From Kitasatospora atroaurantiaca (GTDB lineage Bacteria; Actinomycetota; Actinomycetes; Streptomycetales; Streptomycetaceae), in the NCBI RefSeq assembly GCF_007828955.1, contig NZ_VIVR01000001.1, positions 4,154,001-4,218,000 on the forward strand: a DNA stretch of 64,000 nt, given 5' to 3'. Both the position numbers and the translations under genes were made by a program. Each line of letters begins with the position of its first letter. The first letter of the stretch is position 1. The notes beneath the pieces are model-generated. The model ran no database searches. It saw only the letters and a list, made by a program, of their open reading frames with translations, and had not been told where the DNA came from. Of this stretch, positions 8,588 through 16,948 are shown piece by piece.

Positions 8588-9586
8588 TCAGATCCAGCCC
8601 GCCTCCTTGGCGAGCATGGCCGCATGGAATCGGTTCGCGGCATTGAGACGCTGCATCAGATCGGCGACGTACCGCCGGAAGGTCCGGAGCGAGACCCCCA
8701 TCTGACGGGCCCCCACCTCGTCCTTGTCCACCTCGCAGAGAATCCTCAGCACCTGCCGCTCGGCCGGCGAGAGCGGGGTCGCGTCGGTGGAGACGGCGAT
8801 GTCCTGCGCGGAGGACCAGATCTCCTCGAAGAGCCGGACCATGCTGGTGACCAGGCCCGCCTGGCGGATCACCAGCGCACCGCGTGCGGTGTCCTGCGGG
8901 TCGACGGGCACCACGGTCACCTTCCCGTCATAGGAGAGCAACCGCTCCACGGCACGGTCGGTGACACGTACCTGGGCTCCGAGGCCGATGATCTCCTTCA
9001 GATAGGAGAGGGTGACGGGGTTCTCCACGGCGTCCCGGGTGACCACCGTGCGAAGCGAGAGGCCCCGGCGCAGGCAGCGCAGGTCGAGCGGGCGGCAGCA
9101 CGCGATGAGGGCGGGGGAGAAGGACGGCTGCAGAGCCAGCACTTCCTGGCGGGCGAAGAAGGCCAGGTCGTCGAGTCGGGCCCGGATCTCCGCGAGCCCT
9201 TCGAGTCGCTCGATGTCCATCGGCTCGGGCTGCGCCCGGCCGCTGCGGAAGGTGGCGCAGAGCTCGGGGATGGCCGCCCGGACGGCCGTCACCCGGCGCA
9301 GATCGTCGTTGAGTTCGGTGAACCGCCGGTCGATCAGCCGCTCCACGGCGGTGGCGGGATCGATCACCGTCCAGCCCCCGGTTCCCCGGCCGGCCGTTTC
9401 GGTCCCGTCGGTCCCGTCCGCGCGGCGCACCAGCCCGCTCTCGGCCAGCGCGGCGAGCGCGGCGGCGAGCGTCTCGGCGGGCAGCCCGGGCGCGGCGGCC
9501 GGGTGGGCCCGCCCCGAGTTCTCCAGGAGGTAGCGGTACACCTGCGAGCTCTGGGCGTCGATGCCGAGGCAGCTGAGGTCGATCAC
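8588..9586 (-). CDS. TrmB/LuxR-type transcriptional regulator
   Basis: A 332-residue regulator. Residues 1-75 form a TrmB-like winged helix (DAQSSQVYRYLLENSG). The middle has a phospholipase-D-like fold region common in this group, and residues 270-332 are a LuxR/GerE helix-turn-helix (LSPAERQVLRILCEVDKDEVGA... GVSLRTFRRYVADL). The same architecture recurs at 58577-59587. It lies convergent to the biosynthetic operon and is its likely pathway-specific regulator. An ARE-like palindrome sits 97 bases before its start codon, placing it under the butyrolactone receptor's control. Confidence 0.8.
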   Translation of the reverse strand: MIDLSCLGIDAQSSQVYRYLLENSGRAHPAAAPGLPAETLAAALAALAESGLVRRADGTDGTETAGRGTGGWTVIDPATAVERLIDRRFTELNDDLRRVTAVRAAIPELCATFRSGRAQPEPMDIERLEGLAEIRARLDDLAFFARQEVLALQPSFSPALIACCRPLDLRCLRRGLSLRTVVTRDAVENPVTLSYLKEIIGLGAQVRVTDRAVERLLSYDGKVTVVPVDPQDTARGALVIRQAGLVTSMVRLFEEIWSSAQDIAVSTDATPLSPAERQVLRILCEVDKDEVGARQMGVSLRTFRRYVADLMQRLNAANRFHAAMLAKEAGWI

Positions 9587-9683
9587 CGGTACACCCCTGT
9601 CCGCTCGCCGTGTCTCATCGCCGCCTCCGTCTCGCTGCTCTGTCGGTCACTGCCAGGTCCGTCGTTCTGCTCAGTCGGGAGTA

Positions 9684-9707
9684 AATATACCGTTGGGAAG
9701 GTTTTTT
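9684..9707. promoter_or_regulatory. ARE-like operator A
   Basis: A 24-bp imperfect palindrome with left half AATATACC and right half GGTTTTTT, upstream of the TrmB/LuxR regulator. It aligns without gaps with sites B and C (10378-10401, 13645-13668). Such elements are the targets of gamma-butyrolactone receptors, which bind near the -35/-10 region and are released by the signal. Confidence 0.7.
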
Positions 9708-9742
9708 CTGCGGACAGTTCTCTGTCCGTCACCGGATCGCGC

Positions 9743-10330
9743 TCAGGTCGACTTCGATGCCGTGAGTGCGTCCGACAGCATCCCCCAGGCGCTCTCGATG
9801 CCGAGGGCGAAGCCGATGCCCGGCGGCAGCAGGGCCGCCGAATGGGTGCCGAGCACGACGGCGAGCAGCAGTCGGGCCGTCTCGCCGGGCGGGTTGTCCG
9901 AGGAGATCGTGCCCGCGTCCTGCGCCCGTCGGACCAGCCCGGCCACGTGCCGCTGGACGTCGGGGAAGAACCCCTGCGCGGAACCCCCGCCAGGTGCGCC
10001 GTCCGCCATCAGGCGGTACGCCGCCTTGATCCGGATGTCCTCGCGCAGCGCCCTGGCCAGCGCGGTCACGACGGCCTGAAGGGCCGGCAGCGGGGGCGTG
10101 CCCGAGGGGCTGCACTCGGCCTGGATGCGCTGCCAGGTGGTGTCCCCCTGGCGGATGATCGCGGCCGTCAGCTCCTCCTTCGAGGCGAAGTGCCCGTACA
10201 GGGCTCCTTTGGTCATCCCGATCCGGGCCGCCACCGCGTTCATCGTCGTGTTGACGTAGCCGTGGGCCGAGAACTCCTCCATGGCTGCCTGGAGTACGTG
10301 CTCTCGAGTCCGCCTCGCCCTGTCCTGCAT
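9743..10330 (-). CDS. TetR-family regulator (butyrolactone-receptor-like)
   Basis: A 195-residue TetR protein. The N-terminal helix-turn-helix reads ARIGMTKGALYGHFASKEEL, very close to the ArpA-type TKGALYFHFPSKEEL. The ligand domain is more diverged and lacks the PLPTPYVGW segment that marks true receptors, so it may be a pseudo-receptor that answers other ligands. It is preceded by operator B at 47 bases, suggesting auto- or cross-regulation. Its 3' end faces the promoter of the TrmB/LuxR regulator. Confidence 0.85.
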   Translation of the reverse strand: MQDRARRTREHVLQAAMEEFSAHGYVNTTMNAVAARIGMTKGALYGHFASKEELTAAIIRQGDTTWQRIQAECSPSGTPPLPALQAVVTALARALREDIRIKAAYRLMADGAPGGGSAQGFFPDVQRHVAGLVRRAQDAGTISSDNPPGETARLLLAVVLGTHSAALLPPGIGFALGIESAWGMLSDALTASKST

Positions 10331-10377
10331 GACTGATCACCCAGCTCCCTCTCCGAGGCATCCGACGCCCCGTCAGT

Positions 10378-10401
10378 AAGATACCCCCGGGAAGGTATGT
10401 T
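10378..10401. promoter_or_regulatory. ARE-like operator B
   Basis: A 24-bp palindrome with halves AAGATACC and GGTATGTT around CCCGGGAA, the most symmetric of the three sites. It lies 47 bases before the TetR start at 10330 and downstream of the HAD phosphatase gene. Repression by a butyrolactone receptor is the expected function. Confidence 0.75.
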
Positions 10402-10489
10402 CTGTCATGTTTCGTCAACACGGCTACCGCGCCAGTGAGGAACGGTCCTGCGGAAGGTGTCGGCGGCCATCCCGGACCCGTCGGAATCA

Positions 10490-11191
10490 TCAGGCCGCCG
10501 GCAGCATCCGCCAGCCCAGCCGGTGTGCCTCCTCGGCCAGTTCCCGTCGGCCGCCCACCGCCACCGCCTGCCCGACGACACGGAGCATGGGCAGATCGCT
10601 GACGTCGTCCCCGTACGCGTGGCAGTCCGCCGCGACCAGCTCGCGTGCCGCGATCGTGCGGAGCACCGCCTCGGCCTTCGCCTGCCCGATCATCGGTTCC
10701 GCCACCTCTCCCGTGAACAGCCCGTCGGCAGCGATCTCCTGCTCGGTGCAGAGGACCAGGTCGGCCCCCAGCTCCTCGCCGAGCGGGTCGAGCAGCGCAT
10801 GGCAGGAGCCCGAGACCAGCACGATCCCGTGGCCCGCCCGCTGGTGGCGCCGGAGCGCGTCGACGGTGGCCGGTACGAACGCCCGTGGCCCGCGCCGGTA
10901 CGCGTCGTACCACTCGGCACCCGCCCGCTGCAGCTGCTGCGGCCGGACTCCGGCGAACAGCCGGTAGTACGCGCGGTTGCGTTCGGTGCGGGGCAGCCCC
11001 CCGGCCAGTAGCGCTTCCAACTCCCCTCGCCGGGTGGGCGCCCAGTGGTCCCAGAAGGCCGCCATGCTCTTGGTGGTGAGGAGCGTCTCGTCGACGTCGA
11101 AGAACGCCGCCGTCCCGCCGGGCCGCAGACCACCCGCGCCGACCTGCCCCGCCCCGGCCTCCGCGCTCGCCTTGGTGCCGCGCGTCGTCAC
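10490..11191 (-). CDS. HAD-IB family phosphatase
   Basis: A 233-residue HAD hydrolase of the SerB-like class. Motif I is FFDVDETLL (nucleophile Asp, DxDxT), motif II SGS in LVSGSC, motif III Lys in IGQAKAEAV, and motif IV GDDVSDLPM. The start is a GTG overlapping the stop of the upstream flavoenzyme; the three genes AfsA, flavoenzyme and phosphatase form one operon. Inference: it removes the phosphate from the butenolide phosphate formed after AfsA condensation, a step known to be needed in A-factor biosynthesis. A role in other phosphate-ester cleavage cannot be excluded. Confidence 0.85.
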   Translation of the reverse strand: MTTRGTKASAEAGAGQVGAGGLRPGGTAAFFDVDETLLTTKSMAAFWDHWAPTRRGELEALLAGGLPRTERNRAYYRLFAGVRPQQLQRAGAEWYDAYRRGPRAFVPATVDALRRHQRAGHGIVLVSGSCHALLDPLGEELGADLVLCTEQEIAADGLFTGEVAEPMIGQAKAEAVLRTIAARELVAADCHAYGDDVSDLPMLRVVGQAVAVGGRRELAEEAHRLGWRMLPAA

Positions 11192-12312
11192 GCCGCCCAC
11201 CCGTCTGCGAGCGCGAAGCCCTCCCGGGCATGGGCGGCCGCTGCGGCTTCGAAGTCCAGTGCGGGATGCCCGGCTGCGGCGGTGACGTCCCGCCACCGGC
11301 GCTGTACGGGGTCCTGCTCGCCCTGCCCCCGGGCTCCGCCCGCGCGGACCAGCCGGGTCACCGCGTCGGCGCAGAGGTCGGCGGCAGCCGCGAGGTCGCG
11401 CTGGTTCTCGGCCACGACCAGCGGGGTGGCCTGTGCCTCGTCCGCTCGCCGGGCGGAGTGCGAGAGCAGCAGCCCGGCCGCGTGGATCTCGGCCGACGCG
11501 CGGCCGAGCACCACCTGTACCGAGCCGGCCTCCCGGGCCGGCCGGCCGTCGACCCGTCGCTTCACGGCCGTCGCCGCCGTCCAGGCCCGGAGCGCGCCAC
11601 GGGCCGCGCCCAGCATCGGCGCCGCGAACTGCAGTGCTGCCACCAGCTGGTACGGCACCGCGTGGCAGCGGGCCGCGCCCGGCTCGACCGTGGCGAGGTC
11701 CGCCAGGGTGAACGAGCGGTGCGCGGGGACGAAGGTGCCGTCGAGTACCACGCTGTTGCTGCCGGTTCCCTGCAGGCCCAGGTTGCGCCAGGTGTCGAGG
11801 ACGGCGACTTCGGCTCTCGGCACGGCGAAGATCCGTTGCTCCGCCGTGCCTGCCGTGCCTGCCTTGCCTTGGGTCCGGGCGGCCAGCAGGACCCAGTCCG
11901 CATGGTCGACCCCGCTCGCGCAGGACCAGCGCCCGCCGATCCGCCAGCCGCCGGGGGCTGCGTCCGCCTGGCCGGCGGCCGGTAGTACGGCGGCTGCGAT
12001 GCGTACGTTCGGTGTGGCGCCCCACAGTTCGTACTGCGCCTGCTCGGGCAGGTATGCGGCGAGGCGGCCGTGAGCCGCGTACAGCGCGGCGCACCACGCG
12101 GTGGAGGCGCAGGCCTCGCCCACCTCGGCCGTCGTCTCGGCCAGTGCTCCGAAGGTCCCTGCCGTGCCGCCCCACCTCGCGGGGACGAAATGGCGGGCGA
12201 ATCCGGCCGCGGTCAGTGCGGTGGCGAGTTCGGGCGTGAGCCGGTGCTGTCTGTTCACCTGCTCGGCGGACCGCGCTGCCAGCTCCACCAGCGGCCGAGT
12301 GTCCGTCAGCAC
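11188..12312 (-). CDS. Acyl-CoA dehydrogenase/flavin hydroxylase-like protein
   Basis: A 374-residue protein of the acyl-CoA dehydrogenase superfamily, closest in pattern to the flavin-dependent hydroxylase type (HsaA-like; C-terminal Acyl-CoA_dh_2 domain): ASTAWCAALYAAHGRLAAYL near 90-110 and GLQGTGSNSVVLDGTFVP in the middle. It lacks the C-terminal GTxE loop of true dehydrogenases. GTG start overlapping the AfsA stop by 7 bases. Avenolide biosynthesis uses an acyl-CoA oxidase, so a signal-tailoring role beside AfsA is reasonable, but the exact reaction is unknown. Confidence 0.75.
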   Translation of the reverse strand: MLTDTRPLVELAARSAEQVNRQHRLTPELATALTAAGFARHFVPARWGGTAGTFGALAETTAEVGEACASTAWCAALYAAHGRLAAYLPEQAQYELWGATPNVRIAAAVLPAAGQADAAPGGWRIGGRWSCASGVDHADWVLLAARTQGKAGTAGTAEQRIFAVPRAEVAVLDTWRNLGLQGTGSNSVVLDGTFVPAHRSFTLADLATVEPGAARCHAVPYQLVAALQFAAPMLGAARGALRAWTAATAVKRRVDGRPAREAGSVQVVLGRASAEIHAAGLLLSHSARRADEAQATPLVVAENQRDLAAAADLCADAVTRLVRAGGARGQGEQDPVQRRWRDVTAAAGHPALDFEAAAAAHAREGFALADGWAA

Positions 12313-13316
12313 CGGTTGCCCCCGAGGAGAACGGCCGAGGCCAGCGTTCGGCCGCCCTGCACCGCGCCGACCTCGACGAAGCGTCCATCGGACCGGGCCG
12401 TGACGGTCACTGCCGGGGTCAGTTCGCCGAAGGAGTGGAAGGCCACCCGGGCCCCGGCGAGGGTCCACCCCGGAGCGCTCAGCACGCCCGCCTGACGGAA
12501 GGCTTCCAACAGCGCCGTCCCGGGGATGTGGTCCGAGGCATGGTCGAAGATCACGGGGTGGCTCTGGTCCAGCCGAAGCCGCCAACTGCCCACCGGGAGG
12601 GCGGGGTCCGCGGCAAGCAGGACGTCCCGCTCCTTCCGATGGCCGAAGCGCGACGGTGCGAGCGGCTCGCCGGGCATGCCTGTCGCAGGTACGCCTCCGC
12701 CCGCCCCGGCCGACGCGGCCGCCCGGCGCCGGAGCGCGTCGTACCGCGTGGGTGTCAGGACCTCCCAGCGGACCCCGATCCGGCCGCACCGGCGGCCGTC
12801 GACGATCAGCACCGCCTCCAATGCGAACCGGCAGCGCTGCCCGGTGATGGTGCGGACGCACGTGGCGTCCAGCATGACGGGCAGTGGCGCTCGCCCGCCG
12901 CCGGGCAACTCCGGTGTGTCGATCGCGAAGTCGAGGTCCTGCATGACGAACGGAAAGCCTGGCGGAACATCAAAAAAGCTGTGGGAAAGGTAGATGGCCG
13001 CCTGACGTGCCGTCTCGACCAGCAGCAGCGGATCGCTCGTCCGGGCCTCGGGCCGGTGGCTCAGCAGGTGGTTGCGGGGCCAAATGGCCGCGATCGCGAA
13101 GCGGTCGGCGCCCAGTCTCAGGGCGTCGGTCAGCAGGACTTCGCCCGCAGCCGATTTGTGGACGCCGGCGCGGGGCACTCTGGTGTCGAACCGGAGTGCG
13201 CGGTGCTGTGACGAATGGTCAGATGGCCGCGGCGGCGCTGCGACGGGCGTGGCCAGGGCCGCAGGAGCGGTGGTGGACGTGGCAAGAGGCGTGGCAGCAG
13301 GCATGGCTATGGACAT
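12306..13316 (-). CDS. AfsA-family butyrolactone synthase
   Basis: A 336-residue AfsA homologue with the two hot-dog repeats of the family. Repeat 1 contains VHKSAAGEVLLTD and LLVETARQAAIYLSH; repeat 2 contains DHASDHIPGTALLEAFRQ, the hallmark DHxxDHxPG motif. AfsA joins a beta-ketoacyl group from ACP to dihydroxyacetone phosphate, committing carbon to gamma-butyrolactone signals. The ATG at 13316 follows a strong GGGGGAGGGA ribosome site; the N-terminal 35 residues are an Ala/Pro/Thr-rich extension. First gene of an operon with a flavoenzyme and a phosphatase, divergent from the receptor gene. Confidence 0.93.
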   Translation of the reverse strand: MSIAMPAATPLATSTTAPAALATPVAAPPRPSDHSSQHRALRFDTRVPRAGVHKSAAGEVLLTDALRLGADRFAIAAIWPRNHLLSHRPEARTSDPLLLVETARQAAIYLSHSFFDVPPGFPFVMQDLDFAIDTPELPGGGRAPLPVMLDATCVRTITGQRCRFALEAVLIVDGRRCGRIGVRWEVLTPTRYDALRRRAAASAGAGGGVPATGMPGEPLAPSRFGHRKERDVLLAADPALPVGSWRLRLDQSHPVIFDHASDHIPGTALLEAFRQAGVLSAPGWTLAGARVAFHSFGELTPAVTVTARSDGRFVEVGAVQGGRTLASAVLLGGNRC

Positions 13317-13742
13317 GACGAGTCCCTCCCCCGGGAATCCATCGAGTGTCGAGACCGGCCCCGGTGGCGGCGGCTCTTGCCGCACATGGATCGGGCGCCG
13401 GGCAGAATATTCCGAGCAGAATGCTGAACGCGCGCCGGTGTGCGCACCCGAGCCTGGGGCGCGGAGTGGCCGGCGATGTGCCGCGCGGGCGGATCGCCCG
13501 TGGCGCGGAAGCGGTGATCGGCCTGCGGAATCAGCGGCCGTCCCTACGGAGTCGTCGGTCATCCGGCTTCTGAGACGGTTCCCCGGCCGACGACTCTCCG
13601 TCGCATCCCGGTGACTTTGTGGATCACCGTCAGCGCTCAGCAAAAATATACCTACCGGGATGTATATTGCAACGGCCAACGTGCGAGACCCTCGCAGTGC
13701 CCCCAACAGCACCGCACAGCACCACCCGAGAGGCGCATCAGC
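13317..13742. promoter_or_regulatory. Divergent control region between the AfsA and receptor genes
   Basis: 426 bases without a convincing gene. It holds operator C (13645-13668) close to the receptor gene. The AfsA-proximal part shows only a GC-rich leader and its ribosome site; no second copy of the palindrome is apparent within 300 bases of the AfsA start. The AfsA operon may be controlled from operator C at a distance or by another factor. Confidence 0.6.
13645..13668. promoter_or_regulatory. ARE-like operator C
   Basis: A 24-bp palindrome with half-sites AATATACC and TGTATATT, 74 bases before the GTG of the receptor gene. The outer 7 bases of each arm (AATATAC/GTATATT) are perfectly symmetric. 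Position and sequence agree with autorepression by the ArpA-type receptor. Confidence 0.75.
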
Positions 13743-14390
13743 GTGGAAGAACAGCCGAAGCTCGCTGGTTGGGCCAGCAAGCCCCCCAGCGCACGTCGAA
13801 GCCCGGACCTCCGACAGGACCGCGCGCACCGCACCCGGGAACTCGTCCTGCACAGCGCCGCCGAGCTCTTCGCGACGAGGGGCTTCCACGGCACATCCGT
13901 CCAGGACGTGGCCACCGCCGCCGGGATGACCAAGGGGGCGGTCTACTTCCACTTCCCCAGCAAGGACGTGCTGGCCCTCGCCGTCGTCGAGGAGCACTAC
14001 ACCCGCTGGCCCGCGCTGCTGGAGGCTGCCCGGGCCCGGAAGCTGGGGCCGTTCGACACCGTGCTCACCATGGTGGACGGCGCGGCCGAGGCCTTCGCCC
14101 ATGACGCCGTGGTCCAGGCCGGCGCCCGGCTGCAGATCGAGAGCAATCTGATCGGCCTGCCGCTGCCGACGCCGTACGTCGGCTGGATCGACCTGCTCAC
14201 CGCACTGCTGACCGAGGCGGCGGACCAGGGCGAGCTGCGCGCCGGGGTGGACCCGGCGGCCGCCGCGCGCACCATCGTGTCGGCCTTCTTCGGCATGCAG
14301 CACGTCTCCGCGACCCTGCACCAGCGCGCCGATCTGCTGGAGCGCTGGCAGGAAGTCCGCGAGCTGGTCCTCCTCGCCATCCGGGCCTGA
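13743..14390 (+). CDS. Gamma-butyrolactone receptor (ArpA family, TetR)
   Basis: A 215-residue TetR regulator with all marks of the ArpA/ScbR group: helix-turn-helix TAAGMTKGAVYFHFPSKD and, in the ligand domain, AGARLQIES and PLPTPYVGWIDLL, whose Trp lies at the ligand-pocket Trp of CprB/ArpA. The unliganded protein should bind the AAnATACC palindromes and leave them when it binds the signal made by the neighbouring AfsA operon. The GTG start at 13743 follows a GAGAGG site; about 30 non-conserved residues precede the DNA-binding domain, so a later start is possible. Confidence 0.92.
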   Translation: MEEQPKLAGWASKPPSARRSPDLRQDRAHRTRELVLHSAAELFATRGFHGTSVQDVATAAGMTKGAVYFHFPSKDVLALAVVEEHYTRWPALLEAARARKLGPFDTVLTMVDGAAEAFAHDAVVQAGARLQIESNLIGLPLPTPYVGWIDLLTALLTEAADQGELRAGVDPAAAARTIVSAFFGMQHVSATLHQRADLLERWQEVRELVLLAIRA

Positions 14391-14444
14391 CCCCGTCCGC
14401 AGTCCGGCCGGCGCTGTGCCGCGACACGGCGGCACGCCACGAAC

Positions 14445-14481
14445 GTGGAAGGCCCCGCACCGAGGGTGCGAGGCCTTCCAC
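14445..14481. terminator. Bidirectional terminator between receptor and purA genes
   Basis: Hairpin with stem GTGGAAGGCCcCGCACC pairing with GGTGCGaGGCCTTCCAC around a 3-base loop, one bulge only. It lies between two convergent genes and can serve both strands. Confidence 0.85.
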
Positions 14482-14492
14482 TTCGGCGGAAC

Positions 14493-15881
<1,389 letters not shown>

Positions 15882-15902
15882 TTACCTGAGGAAGGACCGG
15901 TC

Positions 15903-16730
15903 GTGTCGTCCCTGTCCACGCCCGAATCCCGTGCCGTTGATCCAGGTGGGCCCGACCCGCTCCTCGTTCTTCTCGACCCGGCGGCCCGGCAGGCCGACGG
16001 TGAGTCGGTCCGGATCGCCAAGGACGTCCTCTGCGGGGGCGCTGACGTCAAGGTGGCGCTGCCCGAGAGCCCGTCCGAACTGGACCGGGTGCTTGCGCAC
16101 CGCGGCCGCCGCCGCCCGGTCGTGATCGGTTCCGATCTCGCCCTCCAAAGGGTGCTGCAGGCCCTGCACCGGCACCGTGAGCTGGGCGCGGACCCGGTGG
16201 GCGTGGTCCCGGTGGGCCGGCCGGCGACCGTGGCCACGGCCCGCGCCCTCGGGGTGCCGGGCGAGCCCGTCGCCGCCGCGCGGGCGGTCATCCACGGCAC
16301 CTCGCGCAAGCTCGACCTGCTGGTCGACGACGGTGGCGGGGTGGTTCTCGGCGGGGTGCGGATCCGGGGCCACCGAGTCGGCCGTACGGGTGGTTGGCGT
16401 TCGCTATGGGCGAAACTGGCTGCGGCCGACCAGGGGAGGGCGTACGTCTCCGAGGAACCCCAGCAGCTCCGGATCGAGGCGGACGGCCAACTGCTGGTGG
16501 ACGTCCACCACCCGGTCCGGCTGCTCCAGATCACCGTGCACTCCGGCCAGGGCGTCATGGAGCTGGTGCTCCGCACGGACGGCGCGCCGCTCCGGGTGCG
16601 GGCCGGCAGTCTCACCGTGGCCGGCCGGGGCTTCGGGTACGAAGCGGACGGCTGCCCGGTCGGCCCGGTCCGGGCCAGGACCTGGACGGTGCACGCGGGC
16701 GCCTGGGAGCTGATGCTGCCCGCCGGGTGA
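15903..16730 (+). CDS. Diacylglycerol-kinase-fold protein with degenerate active site
   Basis: A 275-residue protein with the two-domain layout of the DAGK_cat/YegS family: an N-terminal Rossmann-like part and a C-terminal beta-sandwich (DGGGVVLGGVRIRG... ADGQLLVDVHHPVRLLQITVHSG). The diagnostic GGDGT nucleotide motif is replaced by GSDLA (VVIGSDLALQRVLQAL), so lipid-kinase activity is doubtful. The GTG at 15903 follows GAGGAAGGA. Divergent to purA and upstream of purF. Confidence 0.7.
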   Translation: MSSLSTPESRAVDPGGPDPLLVLLDPAARQADGESVRIAKDVLCGGADVKVALPESPSELDRVLAHRGRRRPVVIGSDLALQRVLQALHRHRELGADPVGVVPVGRPATVATARALGVPGEPVAAARAVIHGTSRKLDLLVDDGGGVVLGGVRIRGHRVGRTGGWRSLWAKLAAADQGRAYVSEEPQQLRIEADGQLLVDVHHPVRLLQITVHSGQGVMELVLRTDGAPLRVRAGSLTVAGRGFGYEADGCPVGPVRARTWTVHAGAWELMLPAG

Positions 16731-16935
16731 GCAGCATCACGTCGGCGGGGGGTGTTTCGACGGCCCGTCAGGCCTCGGATATCCGCCAGGGCGCGTAAGA
16801 CAAGGCCGTACGCCGCTTCAACGAATTGTTGCGCCGGAAATGCGCCCTCGGTAAGGGGTTTTGTCTACGCGCGTTGCTATCGGATCGGCCAATTGCCCCG
16901 GGCTCCCCTGTTCGGGAAGCCGTACGGAACTGCCC

Positions 16936-16948
16936 TAGACTCGAAGAC
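16936..16948 (+). promoter_or_regulatory. Probable purF promoter -10 and leaderless start
   Basis: TAGACT at 16936-16941 is a good actinobacterial -10 hexamer. A start point 7-8 bases downstream falls on the purF GTG (16949), and there is no clear Shine-Dalgarno before it, which suggests a leaderless transcript. Confidence 0.5.

Noticed and set aside
16826-16948. N-terminal extension of PurF from an ATG at 16826.
   Set aside because: The 41 extra residues are not PurF-like, lack a ribosome site, and the -10 box at 16936 lies inside them.
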